A stretch of 64,000 nucleotides of DNA from Paracentrotus lividus (GCA_940671915.1 CALNVZ010002100.1:70010790-70074789); one strand, 5' to 3'. Shown: positions 15,201 to 24,214, numbered from the stretch's first letter. Program-made: numbers and translations. Notes: generated by a model not told the origin, from the sequence alone.

Positions 15201-17809
15201 GAGGATCTCCTTTGTGTTAGTGATCACAACATTTATATAAATCTGTTAATATAACTATCATTCATTCATTTTTGCTGACCTTGTCTCTAAATCATAATAC
15301 ATGTACAAATAAGAATATTTCATTTTTGGAAAATGTAGTTTAAAAGAAAAACTTGAACAAAATTGACACTGAATGTACAATTTATACAGTCTGTGTAAAA
15401 AAAAATTGTACAGTCGGGGAAAAATAATTTTGGTGTGAAATCTTTTCAAATGTTATGTATATATGGTATCAAATTAAAGGCAATATATTTTTCTTGCTGA
15501 TACAATTTAATTCAAATCATTTGCTTCTGTAGAACAAAAATTATGCTAATTTATGTGTGAAGACAAGAGATTTCCATCCTCACAAATCTATTGTTCTTTT
15601 GCGTCAATTTCGGCGGCTTATGTTCGAAACCTATACAAAGGCATGGTAAGGCGTGCGCAAAGTGAGTTTTTATTGATTGTAGAAAACTAATCATATCTTA
15701 AGATCTACCGTACCAAATGAGATGGAAAAAATTGCAGAAAAAAAGCTTGATTTTCCTGCTTTATGGAAATATCAAGCATCACCAAGTTGTGACTAATCTT
15801 CATACAATAAAAAAAATGTTTTCCAACTGTACCATTTTATTTCACACAGACTGTACTGTAGCTAGTGCATTTGGTATCTTCATATTATTTGTATGATGCT
15901 CTTAATCATTATGAAGGGTCCTTTTCTGTAATATAGTTCTTTTTTTTTTTACAAAATTGAGCTGTGATACATAACAATATTGCCCAAATAGAAAGGGAAT
16001 GTATTAGTCTGCTTTTTATTTAACTCCTGATACATTTGGAACATGTTAAATGGAGTCAACAAAAGCTAATTAAATGCAAATCAAAGATTTATAAATGACT
16101 TCAGGTTAGGTTCGTGGAAAGGTTTATGTGACCTCAATGTGATGCCCGTTGTTCCCATTTCTCTCTCATCTTCTTTTTCACCCACCTCTCTCTCTGTCTG
16201 TCTCTCTTTGTACCCCTATATTTTTCCGACTCCAAAAAGGAGGACAAACCCCTAGCCAATTAGTCTGGCTCTAAATTCGATCATCCTATGGGGAGCTAGA
16301 TCTTGTCATTATATTGAGGTTGGAATAGACCAAGATTTCCTCTCGGGTCATCCCTTCTGAGTCAATCCCGCATTGTCTGGTATTTAAAGTCCATTTGGGG
16401 AGATTATCCAAAGTCTAACTTTAGCCAGGCCTCCTATAACTCTCTCAATCAACCCCTCACTTTCTTGCACAGATGCTCCAAATTCTATTGTCTAGACTTT
16501 TAATTAGACCCATTCATAAAACTTTTCTACTTATAATCTTTTCTCTTTTTTTTTCAACTTTTCTCTGCGAATTGGAATTTATTTCTGTCAAATAATTGAA
16601 ATTGAGTTGGATTAGTTATGTTGTCTATTTTTGGAGGGTAATGCAAATTGCTATCCCAATAAGGACATTGAACTGTAACATGTACAATATTTAAGGTCAA
16701 TACCTTCCTGCTGTAGTATAACATTTACTTTGAGGAGTAAAAGAATGAAGAAAAAATGTTGATGTTGCTGTTGATTTTCATACTATTTTATTACTACTTG
16801 CTTGTTTTTACATGTTTTGGTGATACCAAGCCTCGATATTATGTTTATGTGCTGGTATTGCACAAAGAAAAGTTAATTACATTTCAAATGCTTGCCTCTT
16901 TATATGTTTATTACATTTCAGTTTTTATTTTTCTTGTATGACTCTGACAAAAATATGATAATTTACAAATTTATGGTCCCTTTCCTTTATCGCATCAACA
17001 GAACACATATTTATGGTATGATAATGAAAATACAATCCATCTAATATTGCATTTGTCTTTTCATGCTGATAACACTGTTAAATTCCATTTTGCTTTTTGA
17101 ATGACATTGACAGCCTTCACCTGGGTTTGTTAGCAGACCAGACAGAATCCTGGTCAGCAATCGCTACTTTAAAGTGACTTCAACAGAGCTCAAAGGCTAC
17201 GGCAATATTTATGCACAAAGATATCAGAGATCCATCGCTTCTGCACGACGGGCTGCTATAATAGAAGCAGCGAGAAGGACGTATTATGGAGAGTCGGGTG
17301 GAGATTGCCTTCATGATTGCGGACCTAACGGATCATGCCAATGTGGAGTGTGTGTTAGGGGTAGGGAAACAAAATCCTGCTCAATACCAAACTGCCATGC
17401 ATGCAGTGCAGACTTGTACAGACGCTACTGCATCGTAAAAATCATTTTTGGAGCTTTGACTTTGCAGCTATTTGTGGCCTTGATTCAGATTGTACTTGCT
17501 GTCACTCAAGGTGGCGCCATACACAAACATAAATCCTTGGCACGCTTCTGCCAAGTGCCCCTAGCCGCAGCATCATCGTGGAGGCACGTACGTCACTTTC
17601 ACCTGGCATCGTGGATACGCACGATCTTAAGTTCTTGTCGTAACCTGGCGTTAGTGAATCTCACCATCAGCCTGTTGGGGATGTTCTCTCTTGCAGGGTT
17701 GTCACAATCCTGGTTTGAGGAACCTCTAGGTCTCCTAGAGAATTCATTGCCTGAGGAGTTTAATCCATCTGATCATCTCATGGTTATAGCAGAGTTACAA
17801 TTCATCTAG
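93..17809 (+). CDS. EEP-superfamily membrane phosphoesterase/nuclease-like gene, 3' part, four exons
   Basis: Exons 93-294, 3197-3403, 13492-13712 and 17114-17809 join in phase (1, 1, 0) to give 441 residues ending in TAG; the 5' exons lie before the window. Residue numbers below count from the first residue seen. EEP motifs appear in order: FQEVR near 11-15 (metal-binding Glu), GLALLSR at 68-74, VVHLSYD near 114, LLGDFNTY near 145 (Asp and Asn), RPDRIL at 218-223, and PSDH at 428-431 (final Asp-His). Known family members are Mg-dependent phosphodiesterases acting on nucleic acids, phosphoinositides or sphingomyelin; the substrate here cannot be told. Between RPDRIL and SDH lie a basic helix-like stretch (about 244-265), a Cys-rich module with 10 Cys (275-316), and two hydrophobic segments (317-340, 388-406) that should cross a membrane. 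All key catalytic residues are kept, so it is probably a live gene. I do not recognise the specific orthologue. Confidence 0.85.
295..2662. other. Intron sequence, first part of intron 1
   Basis: AT-rich intron between the first two visible exons. A G20 run lies at 1210-1229 and a shorter G run near 1833. The block at about 700-910 is richer in GC and free of simple repeats. I see no coding sequence or recognisable mobile element here. Confidence 0.5.
2674..2885. mobile_element. Inverted-repeat element with telomere-like core, inserted in a LINE relic
   Basis: Inverted repeats of 27 bp with one mismatch lie at 2680-2706 and 2851-2877 (GACATTTGCTCC...). The core (about 2726-2795) holds repeated TTAGGG and TTTAGGG. 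An 11-bp direct repeat, AGGTATGACGG, sits at 2663-2673 and 2886-2896, consistent with a long target-site duplication of the Mutator type. No transposase is present. The family is not identified. Confidence 0.6.
2886..3100 (-). pseudogene. LINE reverse-transcriptase C-terminal fragment
   Basis: Read on the minus strand, two frames give DFCNSLLADLPSSLI and HISPTLFQLHWLPAQCRV followed by QYKILRAV. These match the conserved end of CR1/Jockey-type RT (CNSLL...LPxxLI, then ITPxLxxLHWLPVxxRIxYKI). At least one frameshift separates them. The relic lies just upstream of the second EEP exon. Confidence 0.65.
3197..3403 (+). CDS. EEP gene, second visible exon
   Basis: Of two nearby AGs, the one at 3195-3196 is chosen because it restores Gly (G plus GT) and forms the family motif EGLALLSRH. 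The donor GTAAAT starts at 3404. The 207-bp exon carries VVSVVHLSYDKWQQCNN, matching the EEP strand with the catalytic-region His. Its last 80 or so bases are repeated about eleven more times in the intron that follows. Confidence 0.85.
3323..4318 (+). repeat. Tandem array made from the end of an EEP exon plus its splice donor
   Basis: The unit starts TGGTTGTCTCTGTGG at 3323, in the exon, and again at 3417 (period 94). About 12 copies can be followed by the ACATCTCT(C)GTATGAC core, near 3338, 3430, 3519, 3598, 3670, 3747, 3829, 3905, 3977, 4052, 4142 and 4224, plus a partial copy at 4264-4303. Later copies are shortened to 72-90 bp by many small deletions. Each unit spans the VVHLSYDKWQQCNNVAEIMK coding stretch and a GTAGGTGAG-like donor. 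Only the first copy is intact coding sequence. Confidence 0.85.
4319..6336. other. Intron 2 sequence without recognisable genes
   Basis: AT-rich, with a C/T-rich block at about 5270-5450 and a more complex block at about 5450-5960 with several TAAT cores (near 5570-5600 and 5710-5740). That block could be a cis-regulatory region, but only composition suggests it. Confidence 0.3.
6337..6447. repeat. Short foldback element
   Basis: CTTATGCAGTGGTC at 6337-6350 is the inverted partner of GACCACCGCATAAG at 6434-6447, and the similarity extends inward in part. A second copy of GCAGTGGTC follows the left arm at once. The size fits a small MITE. Confidence 0.5.
7160..7461. mobile_element. MITE with GGCCCGTATTCACAAA ends, Harbinger-like
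   Basis: The left end GGCCCGTATTCACAAAG (7160) and the right end CTTTTGTGAATACGGGCC (ends 7461) form inverted repeats of about 26 bp. AAA flanks both sides, a possible 3-bp target-site duplication. The 302-bp element has no transposase. Long inverted ends with a 3-bp duplication are usual for PIF/Harbinger MITEs. A relative lies at 52974-53236. Confidence 0.65.
8066..8208. mobile_element. MITE family A, copy 1 (TTTCATCAAAGGACTTGTC ends)
   Basis: A near-palindrome of about 143 bp. TTTCATCAAAGGACTTGTC on the left pairs with GACAAGTTCTTTGATGAGA on the right, around a core containing CTCAGCCAATCACATGCAAG. Highly similar copies occur at 18116-18260 and 53597-53741. Confidence 0.75.
8209..8433 (-). 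mobile_element. tRNA-derived SINE
   Basis: On the minus strand there is an A-box-like TAGTTGAGTGG (8415-8425) and a B box GGGTTCGATCCC (8371-8382), with the Leu/Ser-tRNA look common in marine invertebrate SINEs. The body holds CTTGGGCATAGC and TGCTTCTCCTCACC. It starts against the right end of MITE family A copy 1. The 3' end is approximate. Confidence 0.65.
8434..10225. other. Intron 2 sequence, mostly unremarkable
   Basis: AT-rich. About 9720-9960 is GC-richer and looks repeat-like, though I see no paired ends. About 9990-10240 ends in GAAAGGTGCTGTATGAAC, resembling the 3' end of marine SINEs (GAAAGGCGCTATATAA), so it may be a SINE remnant. Confidence 0.35.
10226..10910. repeat. Two-level tandem repeat in intron 2
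   Basis: A unit of about 290 bp starts near 10226 (ACATGAAAACACAATAAAG) and again near 10516 (ACATGACAACACAATGATG). Within it a shorter unit of about 100 bp recurs, marked by GAAGTTACTCATAGTGCAA (near 10372, 10463, 10663, 10745, 10829) followed by an ATTATACTGCATTAT element. Copies are diverged. Confidence 0.7.
11225..11420. repeat. Tandem duplication of about 115 bp
   Basis: The block with TTTCAAGAGCTTT, TGCAGTTATA and TATGGATATTGTAAAGCTT occurs at about 11235-11303 and again at about 11354-11412. The copies are diverged and head to tail. Confidence 0.6.
11544..11726. mobile_element. Mariner-type MITE with CAGTCAAACC ends
   Basis: The element starts TA-CAGTCAAACCTGTCTATA and ends TATAGACCGGTTTGACTG-TA, so it has inverted ends and a TA target duplication as in Tc1/mariner elements. 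Inside, TATAGACAGGTGACC recurs in both orientations. It is 183 bp including the TAs. Confidence 0.75.
11727..13491. other. Intron 2, last part
   Basis: AT-rich sequence with no recognised element. About 12130-12480 is more complex and free of simple repeats. The open frame at 13272-13491 leading into the third exon is intron. Confidence 0.4.
13492..13712 (+). CDS. EEP gene, third visible exon
   Basis: The acceptor is CACCCTCACAG at 13481-13491 and the donor ATG/GTAAGA follows base 13712. The first two bases complete an Asp codon with the G left by the exon before, giving KYIRDAKPKYSVLLGDFNTY. The GDFN motif holds the Asp and Asn of the EEP active site. The exon ends DGFTFSNM in phase 0. The open frame upstream of 13492 is intron read-through. 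Confidence 0.85.
13733..13925. repeat. Dispersed repeat of echinoderm type just after the third exon
   Basis: The stretch AAAGGAGAATGAAACCCTAGG ... AAAGTTATGAGCATTTGAAT ... CTATGGAGATACTCACAG ... GGCAACTGGCCCAAGATGTG resembles a dispersed repeat that I remember from echinoderm genomic sequence. The match is from memory and the edges are approximate. Confidence 0.4.
13986..14969. mobile_element. Non-autonomous DNA transposon, hAT-like ends
   Basis: TAGGGATGGCCAC at 13986-13998 is the inverted partner of GTGGACATCCCTA at 14957-14969. AAT-repeat sequence on both sides (AATAATAAT) may be or may hide an 8-bp target duplication. An internal inverted pair, GGCCAGTGGTAAA and TTTACCACTGGCC (about 14171-14183 and 14438-14450), suggests nested structure. 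No transposase frame is seen. The hAT assignment rests only on the short ends. Confidence 0.5.
15384..15855. mobile_element. Tc1/mariner-type MITE with CAGTCTGTGT ends
   Basis: The left end TA-CAGTCTGTGTAAAAAA...TTGTACAGTCGG and the right end CCAACTGTACCATTTTATTTCACACAGACTG-TA are inverted copies, with TA on each side. It is about 470 bp with no transposase frame. Confidence 0.7.
15856..17113. other. Intron 3, last part
   Basis: No gene or element recognised. About 16100-16470 is richer in GC and C/T than its surroundings and could be a regulatory block, which is speculative. Confidence 0.3.
17114..17809 (+). CDS. EEP gene, terminal coding exon with RPDR, Cys-rich module, two membrane segments and SDH
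   Basis: The acceptor is TGACATTGACAG ending at 17113, and the exon runs 231 codons to TAG at 17807-17809. It begins PSPGFVSRPDRILVSNRYF, so the true frame starts 20 codons before the GTG at 17174. Ten cysteines fall in 42 residues (DCLHDCGPNGSCQCGVCV... to RRYC), a spacing that recalls EGF-like or knottin modules without matching one exactly. Hydrophobic segments of about 24 and 19 residues follow, joined by a basic His/Arg/Trp-rich loop. PSDHLMVIAEL then closes the EEP fold near the C-terminus. That all of this sits in one exon argues against exon shuffling within the visible gene. Confidence 0.85.
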   Translation, partial: PSPGFVSRPDRILVSNRYFKVTSTELKGYGNIYAQRYQRSIASARRAAIIEAARRTYYGESGGDCLHDCGPNGSCQCGVCVRGRETKSCSIPNCHACSADLYRRYCIVKIIFGALTLQLFVALIQIVLAVTQGGAIHKHKSLARFCQVPLAAASSWRHVRHFHLASWIRTILSSCRNLALVNLTISLLGMFSLAGLSQSWFEEPLGLLENSLPEEFNPSDHLMVIAELQFI

Positions 17810-18115
17810 GCAATCTCATACTCACCCTACAGGTCAGATTACCAAGAAAGATATGTTTTTCAATCTAAGATTTTCAGGGTTTGTCTATTTTTGTTTGATG
17901 ATTAAATCAGTGCATTAGATGAGCTGAAATTATATTGAACTGCATAAGATGACCTATATTTTAGACAATGTTATTATCGGGCTTTAAAATGGAAAAAATA
18001 CCCTTTTGTAGTTATATAGAAACTGTATTTCTTAAAATAAAAGATTTCTGTGCATATATTTTATCTCTCACATCTTCCTTCTTCATCTTAGATTTACAAA
18101 GTAGTTGCATTCAAT

Positions 18116-18260
18116 CCTGGGGGGCATTTCATCAAAGGACTTGTCAGACGTTTTATCCGACAAATTTACTCTCAGCCAATCAGATGCAAGCATTTCAGTA
18201 GCTTATAACAGTTTGTCGGATAAAACGTCTGACAAGTCCTTTCATGTAACGCCCCCCTGG
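18116..18260. mobile_element. MITE family A, copy 2
   Basis: A 145-bp near-palindrome. Left end CCTGGGGGGCATTTCATC, right end GTAACGCCCCCCTGG, with the same core as copy 1 (CTCAGCCAATCAGATGCAAG). TTCAA occurs next to both ends, a possible 5-bp target duplication. Confidence 0.75.
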
Positions 18261-18459
18261 TTCAACTCCTTATATAATTTATAAAAAAATGATTCCCCCC
18301 CCCTCCCCTTCATTTTTTACGCAAAATATACTGGTGCTATTAAAGATTAATCTTGCCTTTTCTGTTTCCTGTGGAAGTGTCGTTGTTGACTTGGGATGAA
18401 ATGGTCGATACATATGTCATTTAGAAAGGCATTCTATCTGTATTGCCTCTCCCCACCCA

Positions 18460-18690
18460 GGTGTACATGGATGGTGACCTGCAGTCATTCTGGTCAAATA
18501 AGAGTGTGTGCACATAAATATGAAGCAAAGATGGAATGCTCCCCAGGAAATGGGAGAGTGTGCACTAAAAATGCTGAATCACAATTGAATCCAATTACTT
18601 GGGTAATAATAATACTGTAAAGCACTTTGAGCAGTGCCTCTAACTTCATATTGTCGACATTGTATATGAAAAATTACCGTCATCATTATT
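18460..18690 (+). repeat. Possible SINE 3' end
   Basis: TACTGTAAAGCACTTTGAGC near 18612 and the later TTATTATT tail recall the shared 3' part of deuterostome SINEs (TGTAAAGCGCTTTGAG). No tRNA-like head is visible. Confidence 0.35.
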
Positions 18691-18773
18691 ATTGGTATTA
18701 TCTCTATAATATTATAAATATTTTCTATTTGGGTGTAAAAAATTTACTGCTAGGAATATCAAGAAGTATTTCA

Positions 18774-19076
18774 TTATAATAATAGGATCAATAGTTACAT
18801 TTATAGAGCGCTTAATACATTATATCCACCTTGGTGTTTCTAAGTGCTTATAGTGTTAACTAATTATTGCCCGGCTTAGCTAGGCTACCCTGAAGGGTGC
18901 TCACAGCATTCAAGGAATTGCTTCCTACCAATACCCATTCACCTCACTTGGGTCAAGTACGGCTAATTTGCAGATTGACATCTTGCCGAAGGCTGCTAGT
19001 AGAATGGACGGGATTCGAACCGTGTACCTTGTTATCGTCAGTCCACTGACATATCCACTCGACCACACCACCTCTA
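18774..19076 (-). mobile_element. tRNA-derived SINE, near full length
   Basis: On the minus strand the head reads GTGGTCGAGTGGATATGTC (A box) and, after about 30 bp, GGTTCGAATCC (B box), like tRNA-Ser or -Leu. The body contains the CTTCGGCAAGATG stretch typical of this SINE class, and the 3' part TAAGCGCTCTATAAATG is followed by an ATTATTATAATG tail at about 18774. CATTAT occurs on both sides, a possible target duplication. Confidence 0.7.
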
Positions 19077-20265
19077 CATTATGGCACGTAAGGCCCTGTA
19101 ATGATCATTGAAGTGGGCTTCATACTTCATAAACTGTACCAATTTTGGATTCCCTCATCCTTGCAATTTTTGTTTTGTTAATATTCCTATGATTTTGTTG
19201 TGCAGCTGTAAAAGAAAATTACAAGGTCTTTCACTCTTGAAAATGGAATGTTATCTCTCAGATTATATATTTGATCAAATCAATATTGGATATATCTATA
19301 CATGGAATACTGGTGTGGTGTATGCGTTCAGGCATTTATATGAATCTGTTTTTTGATAAGATATGTGGAAATTAACCTGGAAACATTCTTTGCTATTAAT
19401 ATATTTGAGACACAATAAAACCTTAGTTGTCTGTTTACAAACATGGAAGTACATGTATTATCCTCTGTTTTGCAGAAATCAAGGAGTTAATAGCCAAGTT
19501 TATAAAATGAAACAATTTATTCTTAGGTATTAAAAATGTAAGGTGTATATAATACATTTTATTTGCTATTGTAGAGTTTATCTGTCTGTCATTGTAATAT
19601 AGAATATACTTGTTCTCTTGTACTGATGTTAACCGTTTTCTCAGCTGATATTTATTGTACATTCCAAGAACACAATGAATCATCTCATTTTTAGGGAGTA
19701 TATAGATGAGATCTGTATTAAAATCAATGAAAAAAATAATTGGAGGTTATTTATTTTTCAAAGTTGGAACTGTGATTGAATGTTGTCATTTTATAATAAG
19801 ATTGTTTTAAAAGTATTTCAAAAAGTATTTATCACACACACATGCACATTCTCACACCCATATTGTATATATATATACCCACATCATCTTGTTTTAAAGA
19901 GACCGGCAGGGTGAAAGTTAGAATGGTTTGATAAAGCTCACAATACCAGGCTACAGTTCGACCATCATTTTTGATTTTCAATTGATAAAAGTCTTGAATT
20001 ATTAGTAATTATTATTAGTAATTGATATAGTTTATTCATGTTTAATACCTGTTTTACTTTACCTCAAATTTTTGACTTAAAACTACAAATCAAACGCTAT
20101 TATTGGCCTTGATATATGTCACGTAATGCTTTGAAATGGTTAATGGTACGAAATTGTACCGATTTTACACCATTCCAAATACATTTTTATGTGTTAATAT
20201 TTTTATGACTTTTGAGTATGGGAACATAAGAAGGTAGATTTATAATTATGTGTATTTTTTTCTTG

Positions 20266-20514
20266 TTAACTCTTAACGTGCCATATTAATTTATAGCAAA
20301 AAAAAGGAGACTTTCTTTTTTAATCTTTTAAAATGGTATGAAATAGTCTTGTATGGTGAAAATGACTGGAAATCAATCCACAGACACAATTCAATCAACT
20401 GTGCTGTTTTGCAAAGCTTATACTGCCAGCATTAAATAGAAAATTAATTATTACGATTGTAAAGATAATAAGTACAATTGCACGAAAACGTGTCCGTGGC
20501 ACGCTAAGGGTTAA
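20266..20514. mobile_element. piggyBac-type MITE with TTAA ends
   Basis: The element begins TTAACTCTTAACGTGCCA and ends GTGGCACGCTAAGGGTTAA, giving inverted ends of about 18 bp bounded by TTAA, the target of piggyBac transposons. It is 249 bp with no transposase. Confidence 0.65.
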
Positions 20515-22215
20515 GAATCTTTTTAAATTTATGTTGTTAGCTGAGTGTTACTCAACAAAAGATTTTAAAGTATTGAACACTTCAATAGAAAAAAAAAATT
20601 GGATAACAAAAATTAATAAAACAGGATGTAAAGTATGACAGGCATTTTGTCTTAAATTTCAGTAACAGAGCTTTCCATTTTTCTTGATCCTATCGATAAC
20701 TTTATCTGATTTTTTTCTTCATTTCACATCCTAATAAATTCCTTCAAAATCTTACTTTAAAACATAAGACGAGTGTCCTTACTTAAATTTAAGCGGGGAA
20801 AAGGTGAATTCAATTTGTGAATTTTCAATATTGTTTTGTGCATGTTGACTTGTCTATATCTTTCATTTAAGTCTTTCTGAATAATATTTAGTTCTTTTCA
20901 AATATTAAAGTTGTGTGTTTAATTAATATTAATTTGATTAGAAGCAATTCTTATAATATTTTTGTTGTTGCTTGAACCCAACAATTTCCAAAGCTTAGCA
21001 AAATATGAAGGATAAGTTTTACAGTCTAAATCTTTTATAAATACAAGTCTTGTTTTTATTTATCTGTCGACATATTTTGGCGTCTACAAATTAAAAAATA
21101 ATGTAAATATAATGTTAGATGATGTTAATATCAATTTATATACCATTCAGTAAAAACAAGTAAAATACATTTATTCATTTTATGTATACATATTATTTCA
21201 CATTATTTTTAAATTGGGTTTCTTGTTGTTTTTCCCCCCATTGACACGTTTTTATATCGTAAACATAATTAATGATTTTCTTTAAACATAATATTGTGGT
21301 ATTTAAATGTTTATCTGTAGTACACGAGAAGATTTAAGTGACTCACACATTATTTTGAAGCATTATTTAAAAAAAAGTGATATTATTAGGTATAATGTGT
21401 CTTTTATATATTCGTAATTTATTTGAATGAGAATATTGTTATCTTTGAGTGCAATAAAAGATACATATACTTGTATACTCATGTATGACTCTTTTTTTTT
21501 GTTGATCTTTCAGGGTGATTCCATGCTCTGTCGTACAATTATTACAGATTTTTGCCATGAAAACGTAAGAATATTTTTGTGATTGATAAATTGATCCTCA
21601 AGTAGTACCAGAAGGGGTACAAGAACCAAGACTTAACTTGACTGGATTACACATCCTGTACAATAGATATGAAACAAGTACTGTGTCTTACGGGACACAG
21701 AAACAACATATAAAAAGACAGATATTAAACAACAAAAACATGGAATCGCGAAAATTACGAAAACACTTTCATCTCTTTAATCTTTCAGGGGGCTTTTTTC
21801 TCCTCGAAGTTTTTTTTTCTTTGCTTTTCTTATTGTTTTGTTTTTTGTTTGTTTTAAATTTATCGATTTACCTGAAAAAACGACAATATTATACGTTTTT
21901 TTTTTCTTCTTATTCTTACTCCTACCGGGGGAAAATCCCTTTCTAGTCTTTGCATGGCCATTTTGAGGTGCAATTTCCGACATCCTGGAGCTATAAATAA
22001 TATAGCCTCGTTTACTCACATAAGTGTCAAGAAAAGTGATCTCAACACACGTAGGCCAAGTTATTTTATTCGTCTTTTTTTTTTTGTTGCTATATTTTGT
22101 TTTGTATGTTTGTTAGGTATTTTATTACGTAAAAATCACTCAATGTTGCGTAATTCTGTAACCGCGTACCTGGGCGTCATAGATTTGTTCTCGAAAAATG
22201 CGCAAGACTTAAATG
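20515..22215. other. AT-rich intergenic stretch
   Basis: Very AT-rich with no repeat family recognised. It contains one exon-like stretch at 21514-21564, listed separately, and T-rich runs near 21810-21905. Open frames here are driven by composition. Confidence 0.4.
21514..21564 (+). CDS. Possible 51-bp exon, unassigned
   Basis: A strong acceptor (T-rich tract, then GATCTTTCAG ending at 21513) and the donor AAC/GTAAGA after 21564 flank 17 in-frame codons, GDSMLCRTIITDFCHEN. No neighbouring exon has been identified and the stretch is too short for homology by eye, so chance is likely. It could be a skipped or alternative exon of a transcript starting elsewhere. Confidence 0.2.

Positions 22216-22253
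<38 letters not shown>
22216..22253 (+). repeat. A38 tract
   Basis: A run of about 38 A, then TAATAATAATAAA. It could be the tail of a retroposed copy, but the sequence before it shows no recognised body. Confidence 0.7.
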
Positions 22254-22255
<2 letters not shown>

Positions 22256-22501
22256 ATAATAAAAGAGTCTCGTCATCTTAATTTTTTTTTAATTATTTGT
22301 TTGCGTTACGAAGTTATCGAAAAAATGTCGAGGGATGCGGCTGAATTAGCCCGTCAGTCTTTTAAGTGTTATTACGGTTCGGTACAAACGGCCGCTCACC
22401 CCTCCCCCAATACACAAGGCTGTACACGTAGTTGTATGGTGATGAGAATCGAAGGCACATAATATTATTTGCTTTGAGGCTCAGCATTGTTCTACTTTCA
22501 G

Positions 22502-22641
22502 CAGGGGCCACGGAGCCGGGGGGGGGGGGGCTGCAGAAAAAAAACGCAAAAATGACCATACATTTGTGATTTTTAGCCTGTTCAGCCCCCCCCCACTTTC
22601 GGCTCAGCCCCTCCACTTTCAAAAACGCTCCGCGGCCCCTG
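22502..22641. repeat. Foldback element with G-rich core
   Basis: CAGGGGCCACGGAGC at 22502-22516 pairs with GCTCCGCGGCCCCTG at 22627-22641 (one mismatch). The core has a G run and a C run that could also pair. The 140-bp size fits a MITE. Confidence 0.55.
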
Positions 22642-23733
22642 TTCAGTACTTAATCTGGTTTCCAAAATCTGTCGCTGTAGTTACTTTTTATTACAAATGA
22701 GCGGAAAACGATTGCTTGCTCTAGATTTTTCCCCCTATAATCTTCCTTATTGTTTTAATTCAATTAAATTCAATAATGGTTTATTAAGCATATTATTCTT
22801 GTGTACATTATTGAACATGTACATAAATATATACAAATTAAAAAATATATTTCAATTTAAATGTTATAAAACAAATATCTTTAAAATAGCAAACTCTTAT
22901 AAAAAGGGTTATAAATACCTAAAACAAAGATGGAGACAAGACTAGCTGAGAAAATGTTCGGAGATGAGACAATAGTGAGATTAACTTTGGTTGAGTAGGT
23001 TTACTAGAAAAGGCAAAGGGCTATTTTGGAAGCGTTTGGTTTTGAACTTGTATTGATGAAGCGTAAATGTGTGACGTAATGATATTTTGACATGTTTACG
23101 GGGTGGCAGATCTGCGGGGTGGTAGCCAATTTTGGCAAGTTGGGTTTTTTGGCAATGATTTGGCAAAACTTCTACACAAAGCTAGTCTTCTCTACTCATG
23201 TGTTGATAAATTGCACAGTTGACACGCATTTGAATATGAAATGTAAAGAAGACCTAAAATAATTTTACGTAGGCCTACTCGTTTTTTTTTTTTTTTAATT
23301 CTTTCCATGTTACTTTTTTGCTCCATTGTTAACCCGCTGTGAAAGACAGGGGCACAGTATTCCGAAATGGGTCGTATGTAACCTGTATAATATCAAAACC
23401 AAATCTTTACAGGTGAGTTATACTTCTTGATTTTTCTTAACACATATGTTTTTCTATTGCATCTTTTCACAAGTTGTTCTCAACATGTAAATTCCATTTT
23501 AAATTAGATTGCACTTTTACACCGATAATTTTTGCATTGTCAACACTGCATAATTTTGATGTATTTCTAAAAAGATCCTCTGGTGGGGATGATTTTTCAT
23601 GAAATTAACATACAAAGTAAAACATTTTGAAGGGCTAAGAGTCATATTATTTATTGAAGACCAGTTTTCAGTTGAGTTGAGTGTGGGTTGTAATATTGTG
23701 AGACTTCGTTTACAAATTGGACGGTCGGCCTGT

Positions 23734-24214
23734 TATGCTGCAGTCACACAGACACTGTCTTATGCTACAGTCACACAGACACTTACGTTGAGATACGTCC
23801 GGTTGCGTCCAAAAATTATTTTCTTTTCTGCGGATTCCCACGGATGCCTACCCGTCATAGTCAGCAGTGGAAATATTTATAATTTCGTTCATCCAGTAAA
23901 ACAAAGAAATACATAAGAAATGATAGAATAGAAGATGAAATAAGATTAAAACAACACGAACGTATCTTTACGTAAGTGTCTGTGTGACTGAAGCATTACG
24001 TTTAGTTACGTTTTTGTTGTTTTATCAGTATTTCATCTTCTATTCTATCATTTCTTCAGTATTTATTTGATTTATTGGATGAACGATATCACTATTTCCA
24101 CTACTGACTATGACGGCAAAGCATCAATGGGGATACGCAGAAATGAAAAAAAATTTTTTTTTGATACGCAACCGGACGTAACTCAACGTAAGTGTCTGTG
24201 TGACTGCAGCATTA
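23734..24214. mobile_element. Inverted dimer of MITE family B (GCAGTCACACAGACACTTACG ends)
   Basis: The first half (23761 to about 23998) is a full element ending AACGTATCTTTACGTAAGTG...GAAGCATTA. The second half runs in reverse orientation to GACTGCAGCATTA at 24214. Internal marks mirror each other: CGTCCGGTTGCGTC near 23800 against GCAACCGGACGTAA near 24170, and GAAATGATAGAATAGAAG against CTTCTATTCTATCATTTC. The left tip is doubled in tandem (23734 and 23761). A monomer lies at 36694-36932. Confidence 0.75.

Larger units (their letters stand above)
17810..19419 (+). other. Possible 3' UTR of the EEP gene
   Basis: AT-rich sequence follows the stop. AATAAA hexamers at 18036-18041 and 19414-19419 are candidate poly(A) signals; the second is followed by a T/GT-rich stretch. 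A MITE (18116-18260) and a SINE (18774-19076) would lie inside the UTR if the second signal is used. The end is a guess without transcript data. Confidence 0.25.
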
